Source of the DNA: Lachnospiraceae bacterium | GTDB taxonomy: Bacteria; Bacillota; Clostridia; Lachnospirales; Lachnospiraceae | Reading direction: 5' to 3' | DNA length: 64,000 bases | NCBI GenBank assembly: GCA_009911185.1 | Contig: QXWW01000016.1 | Location: 21,240 to 85,239 of the forward strand | Notes under the pieces: model-generated | The model's input: the letters and a program-made list of their open reading frames with translations, nothing else | What the model was told of the DNA's origin: nothing | Database searches by the model: none | In this document: piece by piece, positions 1 to 9,888 of the stretch | How the letters are laid out: every line of letters starts with the position of its first letter | Numbering within the stretch: position 1 is the first letter of the stretch | Program-made: the position numbers and the translations under genes

Positions 1-1
1 C

Positions 2-400
2 CGCGGAGCCTGCACCTTTGCGCAGATGTCAGCTATCCACAGACGGCTGGAAAGGCTTTTGGGAGAACAGGGTGCATATGTGGATGATATCTTTCTATGC
101 CCGCATCATCCCGAGTCTGGATTTGAAGGTGAAGTGAAAAGCTTAAAGATTACCTGTACATGCAGAAAACCACTGCCCGGAATGTTCTTTCAGGCGGCTG
201 AGAAATATAATATTGATCTGAAAAATTCCTATATGATAGGAGACCATGACTGGGACATGCAGGCCGGGAGAGCCGCGGGCTGCCGCGTCATTATGGCAAA
301 ACAGGGACTGAAAAATTCCATGATAGACCAGATATTACATCAAAATCCAACGAACGTTTTTGATGTATCCGGGCTGGCAAAACAGCAAAAAGAATTATGA
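2..400 (+). CDS. HAD phosphatase, GmhB-like (5' end outside window)
   Basis: The reading frame is open from the window edge, so the N-terminus with the DxD nucleophile is missing. What is visible matches the C-terminal half of D-glycero-D-manno-heptose-1,7-bisphosphate phosphatase: a zinc loop with CPHH followed about 17 residues later by CTCRKP, then the HAD motif IV MIGDHDWDMQAGRAAG. The GmhB family removes the C7 phosphate during nucleotide-heptose synthesis, and histidinol-phosphate phosphatases share the fold. It is followed after 22 bases by a radical SAM gene on the same strand, and so heads or continues the glycan operon. If heptose is the substrate, the surface glycan may contain a heptose derivative; this is inference. 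Confidence 0.8.
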   Translation, partial: RGACTFAQMSAIHRRLERLLGEQGAYVDDIFLCPHHPESGFEGEVKSLKITCTCRKPLPGMFFQAAEKYNIDLKNSYMIGDHDWDMQAGRAAGCRVIMAKQGLKNSMIDQILHQNPTNVFDVSGLAKQQKEL

Positions 401-422
401 AAAGTGACAGGAGATTACGTTT

Positions 423-1526
423 ATGATTTTACGTGCAAAAACAAAGACACTATTTTCAGGAAAAAAACTGACTGCGCTCCAGCAAAAGAACACGGACTTA
501 AATATCCAGGAACTGGAAGCGGGAAAGACGATTCTCGCATCCTATCCCAGACGGCTGGTATTTGAACTGACAAACGCATGTAACTTAAACTGCGTGATGT
601 GCGGCCGCAATGCCGCCGATTTTAAACCTACCATGTTTGACATGGACGTTTTTCGCAGCTTTGAGCCGCTTATGGATACGGTGGAAGAGGTCACGCTCAT
701 GGGATGGGGGGAGCCGACCATCCATCCTCATTTTAATGAAATGTTAGAGATTATCAACCGGCACAGCGCCAGAAAATATTTCTGTACTAACGGCATGAAC
801 CTTGCAAAGATAAAAGACGCCATTTTCGATTACCAGGTCGATGTATTTGCCGTAAGTTTAGACGGCGCGACAGACGAAACAAACAGCCGTATCCGCCGGG
901 GATCCGACATCCGCCAGATTACCAAAGACCTCACAGAAATTGTGCGCATAAAAAAAGAACGGAACTTAACGTATCCCTGGATTAATTTTGTTTTCTGCGC
1001 CATGCGCTCCAATATAGAAGAACTGCCGGATTTGGTACGATTAGCGTCAGAAATCGGTATTGAAGAAGTTAAGGTGGTTTACCTGACCGTGTTCGGATAC
1101 GATCTGATGCACGAATCCCTCTGGGGACAGGAAGAACTGGTACATAACGTATTTGAAGAGACCATCCGTGTCGGAAAACAGCTTGGCATTGCATTGAAGC
1201 TTCCCCATTACGCCGGAGAAGACGTGGCCAAAGATCGCTATCACAAGGACTGCTTTGTTTCCTGGAGGGATTTCTTCCTCGGTTCGGACGGCTATGTGCG
1301 TCCCTGTATGTCCACACCGGTACAGTTTTTCCCCTATAACATGGATACGCCTTTTCTGGAGCTGTGGAATGCGCCAGAATACCAGAATTACCGCAAAATC
1401 GTAAATAACCAGGAAAAGATGGATCGTCCCTGCAAGAGATGCTACCAATCCTCCCATTGCAACTGGAACCGCAAAGAGTCTTTTATCCAGGTAGGTGAGA
1501 CGTTCTCCCCGGACTGGGAAAAATGA
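423..1526 (+). CDS. radical SAM protein with C-terminal SPASM-like cysteines
   Basis: The 367-residue protein carries the radical SAM cluster motif CNLNCVMC (Cys53, Cys57, Cys60), followed by GWGEPTIHP and a later FCTNGMN strand typical of the family barrel. A second set of cysteines near the C-terminus (CMSTP, then [10 protein letters not shown]) resembles a SPASM or twitch auxiliary Fe-S site. An AGGAGA box lies 9 bases before the start. Such proteins often modify sugars, peptides or lipids in surface-glycan loci. The substrate cannot be read from the sequence. The stop codon overlaps a possible start of the next LicD gene, so the two are probably translationally coupled. Confidence 0.85.
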   Translation: MILRAKTKTLFSGKKLTALQQKNTDLNIQELEAGKTILASYPRRLVFELTNACNLNCVMCGRNAADFKPTMFDMDVFRSFEPLMDTVEEVTLMGWGEPTIHPHFNEMLEIINRHSARKYFCTNGMNLAKIKDAIFDYQVDVFAVSLDGATDETNSRIRRGSDIRQITKDLTEIVRIKKERNLTYPWINFVFCAMRSNIEELPDLVRLASEIGIEEVKVVYLTVFGYDLMHESLWGQEELVHNVFEETIRVGKQLGIALKLPHYAGEDVAKDRYHKDCFVSWRDFFLGSDGYVRPCMSTPVQFFPYNMDTPFLELWNAPEYQNYRKIVNNQEKMDRPCKRCYQSSHCNWNRKESFIQVGETFSPDWEK

Positions 1527-1540
1527 TGTGGGAGAACACT

Positions 1541-2371
1541 ATGGATACTTTTGAATATACACGGGAAAACATCAGAAAGATGCAGTTGATTGAACTGGAC
1601 ATGCTGATAGAGCTGGACCGCATCTGCAAAAAACGGGGAATCCATTACCAGCTTGACGGCGGCACCCTGTTAGGAGCCGTGCGCCATAAAGGATTTATCC
1701 CCTGGGACGACGACATTGACACACGGATGCTGCGCGATGATTACGATAAGTTCTGCAGAGCCTGTAAGACGGATCTTGACACAGATAAATACTTCCTGCA
1801 GACCTTTGATACAGATCCCGGCTACCGCTGGGGCTATGCCAGAATATTAAGAAAAGGCACATATTTTTCCAGACAGAATCAGGAAATGCTTACCATGCAA
1901 AGAGGAATTTTCATTGATATTTTTCCCTGCGACAATATGCCCAAACAGGGCGTTTCCAAAGCCGTATATAACTTCCGCTGCTTTCTGGCAAGGAAGGCCG
2001 CATATTCCCCGGTGGGAGCGGAACATGAACCCAACCCGCTGAAAAAAGCCGGGTATAAAATCTTAAGGCTCCTTCCATATAGATTTGCCAAAAAGGAATT
2101 TCAGCGGCTGGCATACCAGTATAACAACAGGAAAACCCATTTTGTACGGACCCCGGCCTGGGGCTATAAGCAGGAAGCAAAAGGTTACTTAAGAGCCTGG
2201 ATGGACGACTCCTGTGAACTGGAATTTGAAGGGCGCAATTTTCCGGCGCCAAAGGATTATGACGAGTATCTGAGTTATCTATTTGACGAAAATTATATGC
2301 AGCTTCCGCCAGAGGAACAACGGATTCCCCGGCACACATCCACTGAAATTGATTTTGGGACTATGAGATAG
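1541..2371 (+). CDS. LicD family phosphotransferase
   Basis: It contains the LicD signature [21 protein letters not shown], whose acidic DDDID cluster is expected to bind metal in this nucleotidyltransferase-fold family. LicD proteins transfer phosphocholine or related phospho-alcohols from CDP donors onto surface sugars. A GGGAG box 7-8 bases upstream supports the start at 1541; an upstream in-frame ATG at 1523, overlapping the radical SAM stop, is an alternative. A LicC-like cytidylyltransferase lies in the same operon and could supply the CDP donor. This is the first of three LicD proteins in the window. Confidence 0.88.
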   Translation: MDTFEYTRENIRKMQLIELDMLIELDRICKKRGIHYQLDGGTLLGAVRHKGFIPWDDDIDTRMLRDDYDKFCRACKTDLDTDKYFLQTFDTDPGYRWGYARILRKGTYFSRQNQEMLTMQRGIFIDIFPCDNMPKQGVSKAVYNFRCFLARKAAYSPVGAEHEPNPLKKAGYKILRLLPYRFAKKEFQRLAYQYNNRKTHFVRTPAWGYKQEAKGYLRAWMDDSCELEFEGRNFPAPKDYDEYLSYLFDENYMQLPPEEQRIPRHTSTEIDFGTMR

Positions 2372-2385
2372 AGAGGGCAATACAT

Positions 2386-3660
2386 ATGAACGACAAAAAG
2401 AATAACTTATGTATTTTGATACCCACATATAACAGAAGCAGCGCCGTCGACTATTACTTAAAGAATAAATTAGACCTTTTTCAAACTCTTCATTTTGACG
2501 TATTCATATATGACAGCAGTAAAAACGCTCTGACCCGAAATGTCGTTGAGAAATACATGGAAAAAGGCTATCGCTGTCTGAAATATGTATCCTATGAAGA
2601 TCCGCCGGATGATTTATATGGAACAACTAAAGCGGCTCACGCTCTGGTTAAGTGCGCCGACGATTATGAATATGTCTGGCTATGCGGGGACCAGGCTGTA
2701 CTGTCCTTAGAAACGTATCAACCCGAATTGTTTCCGTTGTTAGAACAGGGATACGATGTGATACACATTTATATCAATAAACTCGGCCGAAACAGTGAAC
2801 GTGATCTGGAATACAAAGACTTTTTTCAAAACTTTTTTTGGAGTATGACGCATTTTTGCTCTTTTATCTTATCCAGACGCGTAATAAAAAAAATGGAACC
2901 CTGGATGACAAAATACCTGAAAATAAATTGCACTATGGCCATCGTATTTCCAATTTTTGCGGTCTTACCGAACGAAACGTTCAAAATCGCATACATAAAC
3001 CATACTGCATTCGAACCGTCGCCCTGCAGAACGCTGGCCGTTTCCGCCCAAAACAAGGAAATGTTAAGAGGTTATGCCGAGGCAATCAATATCGGCGTTG
3101 ACAACCTGCCTGAAGAATATGACGAAGTAAAACGTATTACCAAGAAATCCTTTTGTAAAAATACGGGACATTTTTCCTGGCAAAGCGCGATCGATTTAAG
3201 AGCCGATGAAAACCTGACGCTGAAAAATTTAAAGAAATACGGACATTATCTGAAACAAATGACGGACGTACCTTTATCGTGGTTCTATTTGTGGAGTATA
3301 ATCCCCAAAAAAATTGCAAGAAGAAATTCTAATTTTTATGCCGTATACGTTGACGGAATTAACAAACTGTATGAAATAAATGAAAAAGGCGGCAGGCTCG
3401 TCATATATGGGGCGGGGGAGCATGGAATTAGAATCTTAGAAAAGATAAAGTATTCCTATCCTGAAATCAGCGTAATCGCCGTCTCTGACAAAAACTGGTC
3501 TGACATTGACAGCAAATATCCCTCAATCCCTCCAGAAAATATCCCTCAATATGAGTTTGACTATGTAGGGATTGCAATTGTAAATCCAAAAATATACAAG
3601 GAAATAAAAAAAATGCTCTTAAACTTTCAAATACCAGCAAAGAAAATATTTCATGTCTGA
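2386..3660 (+). CDS. glycosyltransferase family 2-like protein with C-terminal Rossmann-like domain
   Basis: The N-terminus (LCILIPTYNRS, then DVFIYDSS) matches the first beta-alpha units of GT-A glycosyltransferases, with a WLCGDQ segment near residue 105 where the metal-binding DxD would be expected. The C-terminal ~90 residues begin with VIYGAGEHGIRILEKI, a glycine-rich nucleotide-binding-like turn that recurs in three other proteins of this island. The spacing of 14 bases from the LicD stop and a GAGAGGG box support an operon. The transferred sugar is unknown. Confidence 0.75.
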   Translation: MNDKKNNLCILIPTYNRSSAVDYYLKNKLDLFQTLHFDVFIYDSSKNALTRNVVEKYMEKGYRCLKYVSYEDPPDDLYGTTKAAHALVKCADDYEYVWLCGDQAVLSLETYQPELFPLLEQGYDVIHIYINKLGRNSERDLEYKDFFQNFFWSMTHFCSFILSRRVIKKMEPWMTKYLKINCTMAIVFPIFAVLPNETFKIAYINHTAFEPSPCRTLAVSAQNKEMLRGYAEAINIGVDNLPEEYDEVKRITKKSFCKNTGHFSWQSAIDLRADENLTLKNLKKYGHYLKQMTDVPLSWFYLWSIIPKKIARRNSNFYAVYVDGINKLYEINEKGGRLVIYGAGEHGIRILEKIKYSYPEISVIAVSDKNWSDIDSKYPSIPPENIPQYEFDYVGIAIVNPKIYKEIKKMLLNFQIPAKKIFHV

Positions 3661-3781
3661 TAAATATTTCTTCAAACGTAAAAGACGCAGGGCGGCCGCA
3701 CATGGACATTTCCCAGGCAGCTGCTTTACCGCCCTATAATAATATGGAAGAAATCAAAATAATCTGCGGGGTAAAGTTAAA

Positions 3782-5092
3782 ATGGACTTATATAACCAAT
3801 TGATAAACAAAAAGGCAAAACTGGCGGTCGTTGGCTTAGGATATGTGGGAATCCCGCTTGCCGTTGCATTTTCAAAAACAATTGATGTGATTGGATATGA
3901 CGCCAATGAAGTGAAAATCCAGATGTATAACCAGGGAATTGACGTAACGAAAGAAGTTGGCAACCAGGCCATTATAGATTCTGCAATACTCTTTACTTCA
4001 AATTCAAAACATCTGAAAGAGACAAATTTTTTTGTTGTAGCCGTCCCAACTCCCATCCGTAAAGACAAAACACCTGATCTTTTTCCTGTTGAGTCAGCTA
4101 CCAGAGTAATCGGAAGAAACCTCACCAAAGGTTCTGTCATTGTATATGAGAGTACGGTCTACCCGGGAGTTACCGAAGATATCTGCGTTCCTATCCTTGA
4201 AAAAGAAAGCGGCTTAAGATGCGGTATTGATTTTAAAGTGGGGTACTCCCCAGAACGAATCAACCCTTCTGACAAAGAACATGTATTGTCAAATATTATA
4301 AAAATTGTTTCCGGTATGGACGACGAATCTTTGGACATAATCGCCCGCACTTATGAACTTGTGGCATTAAACGGCGTCTACCGCGCATCCTCCATAAAAG
4401 TCGCAGAAGCCGCCAAAGTAATTGAAAACAGCCAGAGAGATATTAACATTGCGTTTATGAACGAACTTTCAATTATTTTTCACAAAATGAATATCGATAC
4501 CAAAGAAGTCTTAGAAGCGGCCGGAACAAAATGGAATTTTCTGAATTTTCAGCCAGGGCTGGTCGGCGGTCATTGCATCGGCATCGATCCATACTATCTC
4601 ACACACAAAGCCGAACAATTGGGCTATCATTCAGAAATCATTTTATCCGGACGCCGCGTCAATGACAATATGGGTAAATATGTCGCTGAAAGTATCGTCA
4701 AAGGGCTAATTCAATGTGAACAGACCATAAAGCGCTCCACCGTGACAATCCTTGGTTTTACATTCAAGGAAAACTGCCAGGACACGCGTAACACCAAAGT
4801 AATCGACATTATCCGGGAACTTGAGGAATACGGCGTCCAAACCACGGTCGTTGACGACGTCGCCGATATGGAAGAAGCAAAAAAATTATATGACATAGAT
4901 ATCGTCAGACTGAAAGATATGGAAAAATCAGACGCTATCGCCGTCTGCGTACAACATGATGCCTATAAAAATCTTACCTGTGAGTGGTTTAATCAATTTT
5001 ACAAAAACTCTCAAAAATTATTATTTGATTTAAAAGGAATGTATGAAAAAAAACAATTCACTGACGCTGGATATTATTATTGGAGATTATAA
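3782..5092 (+). CDS. nucleotide-sugar dehydrogenase (UDP-HexNAc/UDP-glucose dehydrogenase family)
   Basis: The 436-residue protein opens with the NAD-binding turn KLAVVGLGYVGIPLAVAFSK, contains the central-domain segment EAAKVIENSQRDINIAFMNE, and has the catalytic-cysteine loop GLVGGHCIGIDPYYLTHKA. It closes with the UDP-binding domain (TILGFTFKENCQDTRNTK). This set is diagnostic of four-electron UDP-sugar dehydrogenases; the GHCIGIDPYYL form is typical of the WbpA/TviB/VipA subgroup, which makes uronates from UDP-GlcNAc or UDP-GalNAc. It indicates an acidic sugar in the glycan made here. It is preceded by a 121-base gap with a TATAAT-like box at 3735 that has no convincing -35 partner. Confidence 0.92.
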   Translation: MDLYNQLINKKAKLAVVGLGYVGIPLAVAFSKTIDVIGYDANEVKIQMYNQGIDVTKEVGNQAIIDSAILFTSNSKHLKETNFFVVAVPTPIRKDKTPDLFPVESATRVIGRNLTKGSVIVYESTVYPGVTEDICVPILEKESGLRCGIDFKVGYSPERINPSDKEHVLSNIIKIVSGMDDESLDIIARTYELVALNGVYRASSIKVAEAAKVIENSQRDINIAFMNELSIIFHKMNIDTKEVLEAAGTKWNFLNFQPGLVGGHCIGIDPYYLTHKAEQLGYHSEIILSGRRVNDNMGKYVAESIVKGLIQCEQTIKRSTVTILGFTFKENCQDTRNTKVIDIIRELEEYGVQTTVVDDVADMEEAKKLYDIDIVRLKDMEKSDAIAVCVQHDAYKNLTCEWFNQFYKNSQKLLFDLKGMYEKKQFTDAGYYYWRL

Positions 5093-5121
5093 CGTCAATG
5101 TTTATAAGCGAGGTAATGCAA

Positions 5122-7080
5122 ATGAATGAAGGAAACTTTAAGTTATTAAGGGACATAGCAGAACAGAGACTGTCCATAGAAGACGCTCTCCTTACCATAG
5201 AAGGAAAAATACTGGCCGAGCAGAGTCTTCTGGATAGGAACGGGATCACTGCGAAGGGTGAAAAACAGCTTGCTCCATACCGGGCAGACAACGCCATTAT
5301 CATGGCGGCCGGCTACAGCGCCAGGTGTATGCCGCTGTCCAACATTATGCCCAAAGGACTGTTTAAAGTAAAAGGAGAAATCCTTATTGAACGGGAAATT
5401 CGTCAATTACTGGAAGCCGGCATTACAGATATTATCCTGGTGACAGGCTTTCAGGCCGAGAAATTCGAGTATTTAAAAGAAAAATATGGTGTCTCTATCG
5501 TTGTGAACAAAAATTTTGATAAATATAACAACATAGCTTCTTTGTACGAGGCGCAAAGCTGCCTGAAAAATTCCTATATCCTATGTTCGGACAATTACTA
5601 TGAAGAAAATGTATTTCACAAATACGTCTACGCCCCCTATTATTCCTGCGTTTATTCGGAAACCTATTGCGACGAATTTTGCGTTACTAAGACAGGCGAA
5701 GACGGCCGTATTTTAAATATCCACCGCGGCGGCGAACGTTCCTGGTACACCATTGGCGACTGCTACTTTAATGCGGAATTATCAGAAAAATTCTGCCATT
5801 TTATGAACCGTGAATGGAGCGATTTAAAAGTGCGAAACATGCTGATGGACGATTTCCATATCCGGCATATCAGGGATCTCCCCCTTAAAAAGCAGGAACG
5901 CCCACGGGGCAGTATTCTGGAATTTGACACATTAGAAGAAATTAAAGAATTTGACCCCGGTTTTCAGGACTTCATCAAGGAAAATCTGGACAAGAACAAT
6001 CCCGTCAATCAGGTTTTTTTCAAATATTCGGATGTAAAATCTTACCATTCCGTTCCTACGGAGCAGCTTGGCGGTCGTCTGCACCTAAACGAGAACCTTT
6101 TTAAGCCCTCTCCAAAATGCCTGGAGGTACTTAAAAATATCACCATGGAGGATCTATATTTATACGACCTTGGCCACAGCGATGCGTTATTGGATACGCT
6201 TGCGGATTCTACTGGAATCTCTGCAAACAACATTTTTGTTCACAATGGCTCGGCCGAGGTCATCAAGTCCATTTTCAGCATACTTCTCAATGAAGGCGAC
6301 CATATACTTATCCCGGCTCCCGGCTGGAGCTACTACCAGAGCGTTGCCGATGAGAAATTTGCCAAATGCGTCTCTTATGAGGTGCGTGAAGCAGAAGAAA
6401 GTTACGAATACAACATTGCGGATATTCTAAAAAAGGCAGAAGAGCTTCAGCCCAAGATGATCATCCTTACCACGCCGCAAATGCCTACCGGATGCGTGAT
6501 CCCCTATCCCGACATAGAACAGATCATCGCGCAGAATGAACATTCCGTCATCATGATAGACGAAGCTTACTGGGGATATGGCATCGATGACAATGTTTTC
6601 GAAAAGAAAATAATAACCAAATACAGCAATGTCGTCATCACCCGGACTTTTTCCAAGTTCTACGGTCTCGCCAATATCCGTATTGGATATGGCTTGTGCA
6701 GTTACCCGTTGAGGCGGACCATTGGCCTGGATCTTCCACTGTTCAGAGCCAGCGGAATCAGCCGCAAAATCGCCATAGCGGCGCTTTGCGACACCCGCTA
6801 TTACCAGGAAATGAAACAAAAGACAAATGAAATCCGCAACTGGTTTATAAGAGAGCTAAACCGTCTCCCACATGTGAAAGCATTTCAGTCTTCTTCCAAT
6901 TATGTCTTTATCAAGCTGCTTCATGCAGACGCCGATAAAATCCGCGCATATATGGAAGAAAATGGGATCCTGATTCGCCTGTTTCGTGACAAAGACGCAT
7001 TACGGCTGCGGATTACCATCGGTCCAAAGGATATTATGGAACGGGTACTTTACCAGTTAAAGAGAGCATTAATGCAATAA
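5122..7080 (+). CDS. LicC-like cytidylyltransferase fused to HisC/CobD-type PLP enzyme
   Basis: Two enzymes are fused. After a ~65-residue N-terminal region, the first has the nucleotidyltransferase start NAIIMAAGYSARCMPLSNIMPKG with the metal/NTP motifs CSDNYY and later IGDCYF, as in CTP:phosphocholine cytidylyltransferases. The second, roughly from residue 315, is a fold-type I PLP domain with HLNENLF, NGSAEV, MIDEAYWGYG and the PLP-lysine motif TRTFSKFYGLANIRIGYG. The nearest families are histidinol-phosphate aminotransferase, threonine-phosphate decarboxylase and serine-phosphate decarboxylase. I infer a CDP-amino-alcohol donor, such as CDP-ethanolamine or CDP-serinol, for the LicD proteins. 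The start at 5122 is chosen for its GCGAGG box 8 bases upstream; an in-frame ATG at 5080 overlaps the previous gene. Confidence 0.85.
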   Translation: MNEGNFKLLRDIAEQRLSIEDALLTIEGKILAEQSLLDRNGITAKGEKQLAPYRADNAIIMAAGYSARCMPLSNIMPKGLFKVKGEILIEREIRQLLEAGITDIILVTGFQAEKFEYLKEKYGVSIVVNKNFDKYNNIASLYEAQSCLKNSYILCSDNYYEENVFHKYVYAPYYSCVYSETYCDEFCVTKTGEDGRILNIHRGGERSWYTIGDCYFNAELSEKFCHFMNREWSDLKVRNMLMDDFHIRHIRDLPLKKQERPRGSILEFDTLEEIKEFDPGFQDFIKENLDKNNPVNQVFFKYSDVKSYHSVPTEQLGGRLHLNENLFKPSPKCLEVLKNITMEDLYLYDLGHSDALLDTLADSTGISANNIFVHNGSAEVIKSIFSILLNEGDHILIPAPGWSYYQSVADEKFAKCVSYEVREAEESYEYNIADILKKAEELQPKMIILTTPQMPTGCVIPYPDIEQIIAQNEHSVIMIDEAYWGYGIDDNVFEKKIITKYSNVVITRTFSKFYGLANIRIGYGLCSYPLRRTIGLDLPLFRASGISRKIAIAALCDTRYYQEMKQKTNEIRNWFIRELNRLPHVKAFQSSSNYVFIKLLHADADKIRAYMEENGILIRLFRDKDALRLRITIGPKDIMERVLYQLKRALMQ

Positions 7081-7094
7081 GAGAGGAATTTAAA

Positions 7095-8276
7095 ATGAAT
7101 ATAAAACTTTCCGTTATTGTTCCTGTTTATAATGTGGAACCTTACATAAAAAGATGCTTAGACAGCATCATACATCAAACCTATCAGAATTTAGAGATTA
7201 TACTTGTTGACGACGGCTCCACAGACAGAAGCGGCGCTATATGCGACGAGTACTGCCGCGCCGACCCGCGCATTCAGGTGATACATAAGAAAAACGGCGG
7301 CATTGCCAGTGCGAGGAAGGCAGGAATTGTACATGCAACCGGCGAATATACAACAAATGTTGATCCAGACGACTGGATTGAAACAGACGCATTTGCATAT
7401 ATGGCAGATAAATTAGAAACATATGCGCCTGATATGCTTGTCTTAGGATACAAAAAGGAATATCCGGAATTTGTGGAAGAATACAGACAGTGGATTGCAG
7501 ACGGCATTTATGTGGATCAGGATTTCTGGGATGAATTTAATCATTTCATAGAAAAAAATAGTTTTTTCTGTCAGCCCATAGACATGTCTTTATGCAACAA
7601 AGCTGTCAAAACAGAGATGTGGAAAAAATACCAGATGGAATGCCCGGAATCATTAAAAAAGAATGTCGACGACGCCGTAATTTTCCCCTGCATCTTAAAC
7701 AGCAGCAGCGTGTATGTAGATTCTAAATGTTTCTATCATTACTGCGTCAGAAATAACTCAATTTTATGGGGGAATCACAGTAAAGATTATGAGCGCTTTC
7801 TTATTCTCTCAGAACAATTAATCAAATCTTACAGCAACGCGCGCTACAAAGACAAGATCCATAAAAAGTTTTTATTATACAAGATTTTTTATCATTTTAT
7901 CTTAGACACCCCGGAAAGGCTAATCAGCGAGCAGGAATGTTTGGTCTATCCAGAGGTTACGCCTAAAAGCAGAATTATTGTATATGGAAAGGGCGTGTTT
8001 GCCAATCGTCTCATGCAGCGGATGCAAGAACTGCAATATTGTACGATAACCGGAAATATTGATAAATCGGACATGAACGACATAGATATAAAAGAATTGC
8101 CTTTATTCGATTATATCGTAATCGCAATATTTAATTCTGCAATTGTTGATTCCTCTGTAAAACTCTTAAAGGAAAAAGGAATAGACGCAGACAAACTGTT
8201 GTGCATTGAAAAAGAGCATTTAAGCTTTGAAAAACTTCCCGATAAACTGAGAGCACTATGGAACGCATGGGTTTAA
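7095..8276 (+). CDS. glycosyltransferase family 2 with C-terminal Rossmann-like domain
   Basis: A classic GT2 domain: LSVIVPVYNVEPYIKRCLDS, EIILVDDGSTDRSGAICDEY, GGIASARKAG, and a metal-binding segment NVDPDDWIE. Together these indicate an inverting transferase using a UDP- or dTDP-sugar. From about residue 295 a separate domain begins with RIIVYGKGVFANRLMQRM, the same glycine-rich module found in the neighbours at 2386, 8352 and 9889. It is separated from the previous gene by 14 bases with a clear AGAGAGG box, so it belongs to the operon. The acceptor and sugar are unknown. Confidence 0.88.
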   Translation: MNIKLSVIVPVYNVEPYIKRCLDSIIHQTYQNLEIILVDDGSTDRSGAICDEYCRADPRIQVIHKKNGGIASARKAGIVHATGEYTTNVDPDDWIETDAFAYMADKLETYAPDMLVLGYKKEYPEFVEEYRQWIADGIYVDQDFWDEFNHFIEKNSFFCQPIDMSLCNKAVKTEMWKKYQMECPESLKKNVDDAVIFPCILNSSSVYVDSKCFYHYCVRNNSILWGNHSKDYERFLILSEQLIKSYSNARYKDKIHKKFLLYKIFYHFILDTPERLISEQECLVYPEVTPKSRIIVYGKGVFANRLMQRMQELQYCTITGNIDKSDMNDIDIKELPLFDYIVIAIFNSAIVDSSVKLLKEKGIDADKLLCIEKEHLSFEKLPDKLRALWNAWV

Positions 8277-8351
8277 GGGACGCGGCAAATCAAACCATTT
8301 ACCAGCAAAAACTGCTGCACGCATAACAGGATTACAGGAGGAAGCAAATCA

Positions 8352-9872
8352 ATGAAGGCAATCGCAATGTATTTACCACAATTTCATCATGTTCCCGAAA
8401 ACGACGCCTGGTGGGGCAGCGGTTTTACCGACTGGAAAGCAATGAGCATGGCAAAACCTTTATTTGACGGACATAACCAGCCAAAAGAGCCGCTTAATCA
8501 TTATCAATATGATCTTTTAAATAAAGAAACTTTTCTGTGGCAGGAAAAATTAATGAAGGACTATCATATCTATGGTTTCTGTTTCTATCATTATTGGTTT
8601 AAGGAGGGGAAGAAAATTCTCGAAAAACCGGCGGAAAATCTTCTCCGTTGGACTGATATAGAGATTCCTTTCTGCTTTTCATGGGCAAATATATCATGGG
8701 TAAGATCCTGGAGTAATTTGGGAGATCAGACAGTCTGGGCCAGCAGTTTTGAAACAGATGAACCTCACACGGGAAACGGAATACTTTTAGAACAGGAGTA
8801 TGGAAATAAGGAAGATTGGACGGAACATTTCTATTACTTGCTGCCCTTTTTCAAAGATAAGCGATACATAAAAAAAGAAAACAAACCTCTGATCATTATT
8901 CACAGACAGGAAGATCTTCACTGCCTAAAAGAAATGCGCAAGGTATGGAATGAGCTGGCATTACTGAATGGTTTTCCTGGAATATACATAATCGGAAACT
9001 TTTACGACGGCGTGGAACATACCTGTGCAGACGCCATGCTGGTAATGGAGCCAGGCAAAACCATCGGCCGGGATTTTCCGGCAAGATTCGCCAACCAGAA
9101 CAGAATGGAAGTGGCAAGATATTTGTCCTACGAAGAAGTGTGGAAAAACTCTTTGGAATGGCAGGCTTCTTTGCATACCAAAACATACTACGGCGGATTT
9201 TGCAATTACGACGATACTCCCAGAAGAGGAAATGCCGGAACTATCATATACAACGACACTCCGGAAAAATTTAAGGTATATCTCACAGATTTATATGCAA
9301 AAAACAAAGCCTGCGGCAATGAATTTGTGTTCATCAACGCCTGGAATGAATGGGGCGAGGGAATGCACCTGGAACCGGACGAAGAACATGGTTATGGATT
9401 CCTGGAAGCAATTCCATATGCGGAAAATCATTACTTAAAAGAGGTCTATAAGTATACCCCGACTGAAAAAAATCAGGAAACAGATATAAAAGAACGACAG
9501 ATTTCAAGATATAAACAGGAAGTCTCCGTACTCAGCAACTGGCTTTTCACATTAGAACATCAACTTGAAATTGCCCAATGGCTGTTGCAGCATAATTACA
9601 AACGAGTAGGAATATATGGTTTTGGCGTACTTGGCAAACATCTCCTGGCGCAGCTGCTACAAAAGATGGAATTTTTATGCTGCATTGACCGGGATGCAAG
9701 AAGTCTGAAACTGGACGTACCAGTATTTTTGCCGGATGAAATTCCTCAACTGGACTTATTGGTTATAACAAACGTTCATATTTATAATGAAATTCATGAT
9801 GCATTGAATCATGAAAACATCGCAATGATATCACTGGAAACTTTGATTAAAAATATAGTAAATGAAACATAA
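8352..9872 (+). CDS. WbsX/GH99-like glycan-synthesis protein with C-terminal Rossmann-like domain
   Basis: The first ~370 residues match the WbsX (glycoside hydrolase 99-like) family of polysaccharide clusters: AMYLPQFHHVPENDAWWGSGFTDW near the start, FCFYHYWF, and the terminal NAWNEWGEGMHLEPD. This domain is usually found in O-antigen and rhamnan loci and is treated as a glycosyltransferase or hydrolase; its exact reaction is unsettled. The C-terminal ~100 residues begin with RVGIYGFGVLGKHLLAQLL, the recurring Rossmann-like module of this island. An AGGAGG box precedes the start. Confidence 0.82.
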   Translation: MKAIAMYLPQFHHVPENDAWWGSGFTDWKAMSMAKPLFDGHNQPKEPLNHYQYDLLNKETFLWQEKLMKDYHIYGFCFYHYWFKEGKKILEKPAENLLRWTDIEIPFCFSWANISWVRSWSNLGDQTVWASSFETDEPHTGNGILLEQEYGNKEDWTEHFYYLLPFFKDKRYIKKENKPLIIIHRQEDLHCLKEMRKVWNELALLNGFPGIYIIGNFYDGVEHTCADAMLVMEPGKTIGRDFPARFANQNRMEVARYLSYEEVWKNSLEWQASLHTKTYYGGFCNYDDTPRRGNAGTIIYNDTPEKFKVYLTDLYAKNKACGNEFVFINAWNEWGEGMHLEPDEEHGYGFLEAIPYAENHYLKEVYKYTPTEKNQETDIKERQISRYKQEVSVLSNWLFTLEHQLEIAQWLLQHNYKRVGIYGFGVLGKHLLAQLLQKMEFLCCIDRDARSLKLDVPVFLPDEIPQLDLLVITNVHIYNEIHDALNHENIAMISLETLIKNIVNET

Positions 9873-9888
9873 CCATTAGAGGCTGCTT

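Noticed and set aside
3735..3740. Internal promoter before the UDP-sugar dehydrogenase
   Set aside because: The TATAAT-like box has no -35 element at a workable distance.
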